Part shown: positions 6,056-7,468 of the stretch, one piece after another | Layout of the letters: every line of letters starts with the position of its first letter | How positions within the stretch are numbered: position 1 is the first letter of the stretch | The notes under the pieces: generated by a model | What the model saw: only the letters and a program-made list of their open reading frames with translations | What the model was told of the DNA's origin: nothing | The model's database searches: none | Translations under genes and position numbers: made by a program | Assembly: GCA_016280695.1 (NCBI GenBank) | Contig: JAEEHG010000042.1 | Coordinates: 1 to 7,468 of the forward strand | Reading direction: 5' to 3' | DNA: 7,468 nucleotides | DNA from: Solobacterium sp. | GTDB taxonomy: Bacteria; Bacillota_I; Bacilli_A; Erysipelotrichales; Erysipelotrichaceae

Positions 6056-7468
6056 GAGCATAATGACTGAACTGGAAAACAGAAACGGGCCGGCGGTTAT
6101 GGTATGTCTTTCCGGCTCACCCAGCTGTCAGCGGGTGATTCGGGCGGCAGCCCGCCTGGTGACTGCCGATACAGCCATTGCCGTGGCCTTGTATGTCCGG
6201 CCGGCAGGGCAGGATGAAAGCAAGGATTATCAGCTGCAGGACAATTTCCGCTTTGCCCGGCAAAATGGTTTTGATGTGCAGACTCTGACCAGCGCCGATA
6301 TCCCGCTTTCCATTTCGGAATATGCCAAACGGCTGAAAATCACTGACCTGTTTGTCGGCAGCTCGGCGCCGCAGCATCTGTTCCAGCCCCGGCGTTCCAT
6401 GGGTGAAAGACTGATGAACTACCTGCCGGAGACGGATATTCACATCATCCCCGACAGCCGGGCCTCCGGCGCGGCCAGACTGCCGGAAGGCAAATCCCGG
6501 CCTGTCTGGAACATCCGGGACTTCCTGACGGTTGTGCTGATCATGACGGTGTCCACACTGCTGTCGGTCTGGTTTGACCAGTCCCGCTTCAGCAACGCGA
6601 ATATCATCACAATCTACCTGCTGGCTGTACTGGTGGCGTCACTGCTGACCTCACATCAGTTTTTCGGGATCCTGGCAGCGGTGCTGTATATCCTGCTGTT
6701 CAATTTCCTGTTTATTGATCCGCGCTTTACCCTGCTGGTGTATGACCCGGAATACCTGGTGACGTATCTGGTCACGCTGGCAGCAGCCCTGATCACCAGT
6801 TCGCTGGCGATCCGGATGAAGAACATTGCCCGGATCTCGGCAGAAAACGCCTATCAGGCCCGGGTCCTGCTGAGCACGACGGAACAGCTGGAACAGGCCG
6901 GTACTGCTGACGATATCATGCAGGTGCTCTGCCTGCAGCTCAAACATCTGCTGAACCGGACGATCCGGTTCTACAGTCCGGATAATATTACCGGGCTGCC
7001 GGAGATTTACGCGGCTGATGATCAGGAGCCGGATCTCAGGCATTTGCAGAAGGAAAAGGATGCCGTGCAGTGGACGTTTGTGAACGATCATCACTCCGGG
7101 GCGTATACCTCGCATTTCCCGGATTATCTCAGCCGGTATTTCAGTCTGTATTCAGATGATCACAGCTACGGGGTCATCGGCGTGGAAATGAACGGGCGCA
7201 ATTTTACGGATTTTGAAAGCACCATCCTGCAGTCCATTGTGCATGAGGGGATCATGGCCCTGGACAAGGAACGGATTGACCGGGAACGCAATGATGCCCG
7301 GGCTGCGGCCGAAAAGGAACGGCTGCGGGCCGGCCTGCTCCGATCACTGTCCCACGACCTGCGTACACCTTTGACTTCCATCAGCGGCAATGCGGCTAAC
7401 CTGGCGGCCATGGCGGATGCCATGAGCCCGGAAGACCGGCAGCGCATCTATGAGGACATGGAGGAGGA
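6054..7468 (+). CDS. kdpD: Short KdpD-type sensor histidine kinase (USP-DUF4118-GAF-HisKA), 3'-truncated by the window edge
   Basis: Sensor kinase of the K+-responsive KdpDE family; it autophosphorylates and feeds an OmpR-type KdpE regulator. Domains from ATG 6054: a universal-stress-protein domain (about 14-135; VCLSGSPSC at 17-25 and FVGSSA further on), four membrane segments of the DUF4118 module (about 157-174, 184-200, 204-221, 235-254), a poorly conserved GAF-like region (about 265-395), a helical linker, and HisKA with SHDLRTPLT and phosphoacceptor His434. The ATPase domain lies beyond the window. The N-terminal KdpD domain with its Walker motifs, normally before the USP domain, is absent. 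SxS and AxY residues spaced as in c-di-AMP-binding KdpD are present. Start is ATG 6054 or 6063; neither has a clear ribosome binding site. It begins nine bases after, and in the same frame as, the preceding gene. A kdpE is expected downstream. Confidence 0.9.
   Translation, partial: MSIMTELENRNGPAVMVCLSGSPSCQRVIRAAARLVTADTAIAVALYVRPAGQDESKDYQLQDNFRFARQNGFDVQTLTSADIPLSISEYAKRLKITDLFVGSSAPQHLFQPRRSMGERLMNYLPETDIHIIPDSRASGAARLPEGKSRPVWNIRDFLTVVLIMTVSTLLSVWFDQSRFSNANIITIYLLAVLVASLLTSHQFFGILAAVLYILLFNFLFIDPRFTLLVYDPEYLVTYLVTLAAALITSSLAIRMKNIARISAENAYQARVLLSTTEQLEQAGTADDIMQVLCLQLKHLLNRTIRFYSPDNITGLPEIYAADDQEPDLRHLQKEKDAVQWTFVNDHHSGAYTSHFPDYLSRYFSLYSDDHSYGVIGVEMNGRNFTDFESTILQSIVHEGIMALDKERIDRERNDARAAAEKERLRAGLLRSLSHDLRTPLTSISGNAANLAAMADAMSPEDRQRIYEDMEE

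Overview
This is a GC-rich bacterial chromosomal window, most likely from Bacillota (Firmicutes). That guess rests on three things: a KtrB/KtrA-type potassium transporter, an AGGAG-rich set of ribosome binding sites, and a low-molecular-mass (trimeric) PNP with Firmicutes-like motifs. An Erysipelotrichia- or Clostridia-like host fits, but the exact taxon cannot be fixed from the sequence. TGG is used for Trp and TGA as a stop, so the genetic code looks standard. I see no tRNA, rRNA, insertion sequence or CRISPR array.

Left part (1-2532): the 3' end of a DUF2828 / von Willebrand-like gene on the plus strand converges on a two-gene minus-strand unit, a GNAT acetyltransferase followed by an aldo/keto reductase. 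Two hairpins fill the gap between the convergent genes, and at least one looks like a bidirectional terminator. The GNAT gene diverges from a purine nucleoside phosphorylase gene (2615-3436), which ends in a clear intrinsic terminator.

Right part (3437-7468) is the interesting half: a tightly packed potassium-homeostasis operon. It starts with four TTTAA(T/C) half-sites arranged as two 11-bp direct-repeat pairs, the layout expected for an OmpR/PhoB-family response regulator. Then come ktrB (channel subunit), ktrA (RCK gating ring subunit), an unrecognised 154-residue membrane-anchored protein, and a KdpD-type sensor histidine kinase that runs off the window. The kinase lacks the N-terminal KdpD (Walker-type) domain and starts directly at its universal-stress-protein (USP) domain. 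That USP domain keeps much of the SxS-X20-FTAxY motif known from cyclic-di-AMP-binding KdpD.

Inferred logic: a short KdpD senses potassium, envelope or c-di-AMP status and passes phosphate to a KdpE-like regulator, probably encoded just downstream. The regulator would bind the direct repeats ahead of ktrB and set the level of the Ktr transporter, not of a Kdp ATPase. The 154-residue protein is the least explained part and could be an accessory to the transporter or to the kinase.
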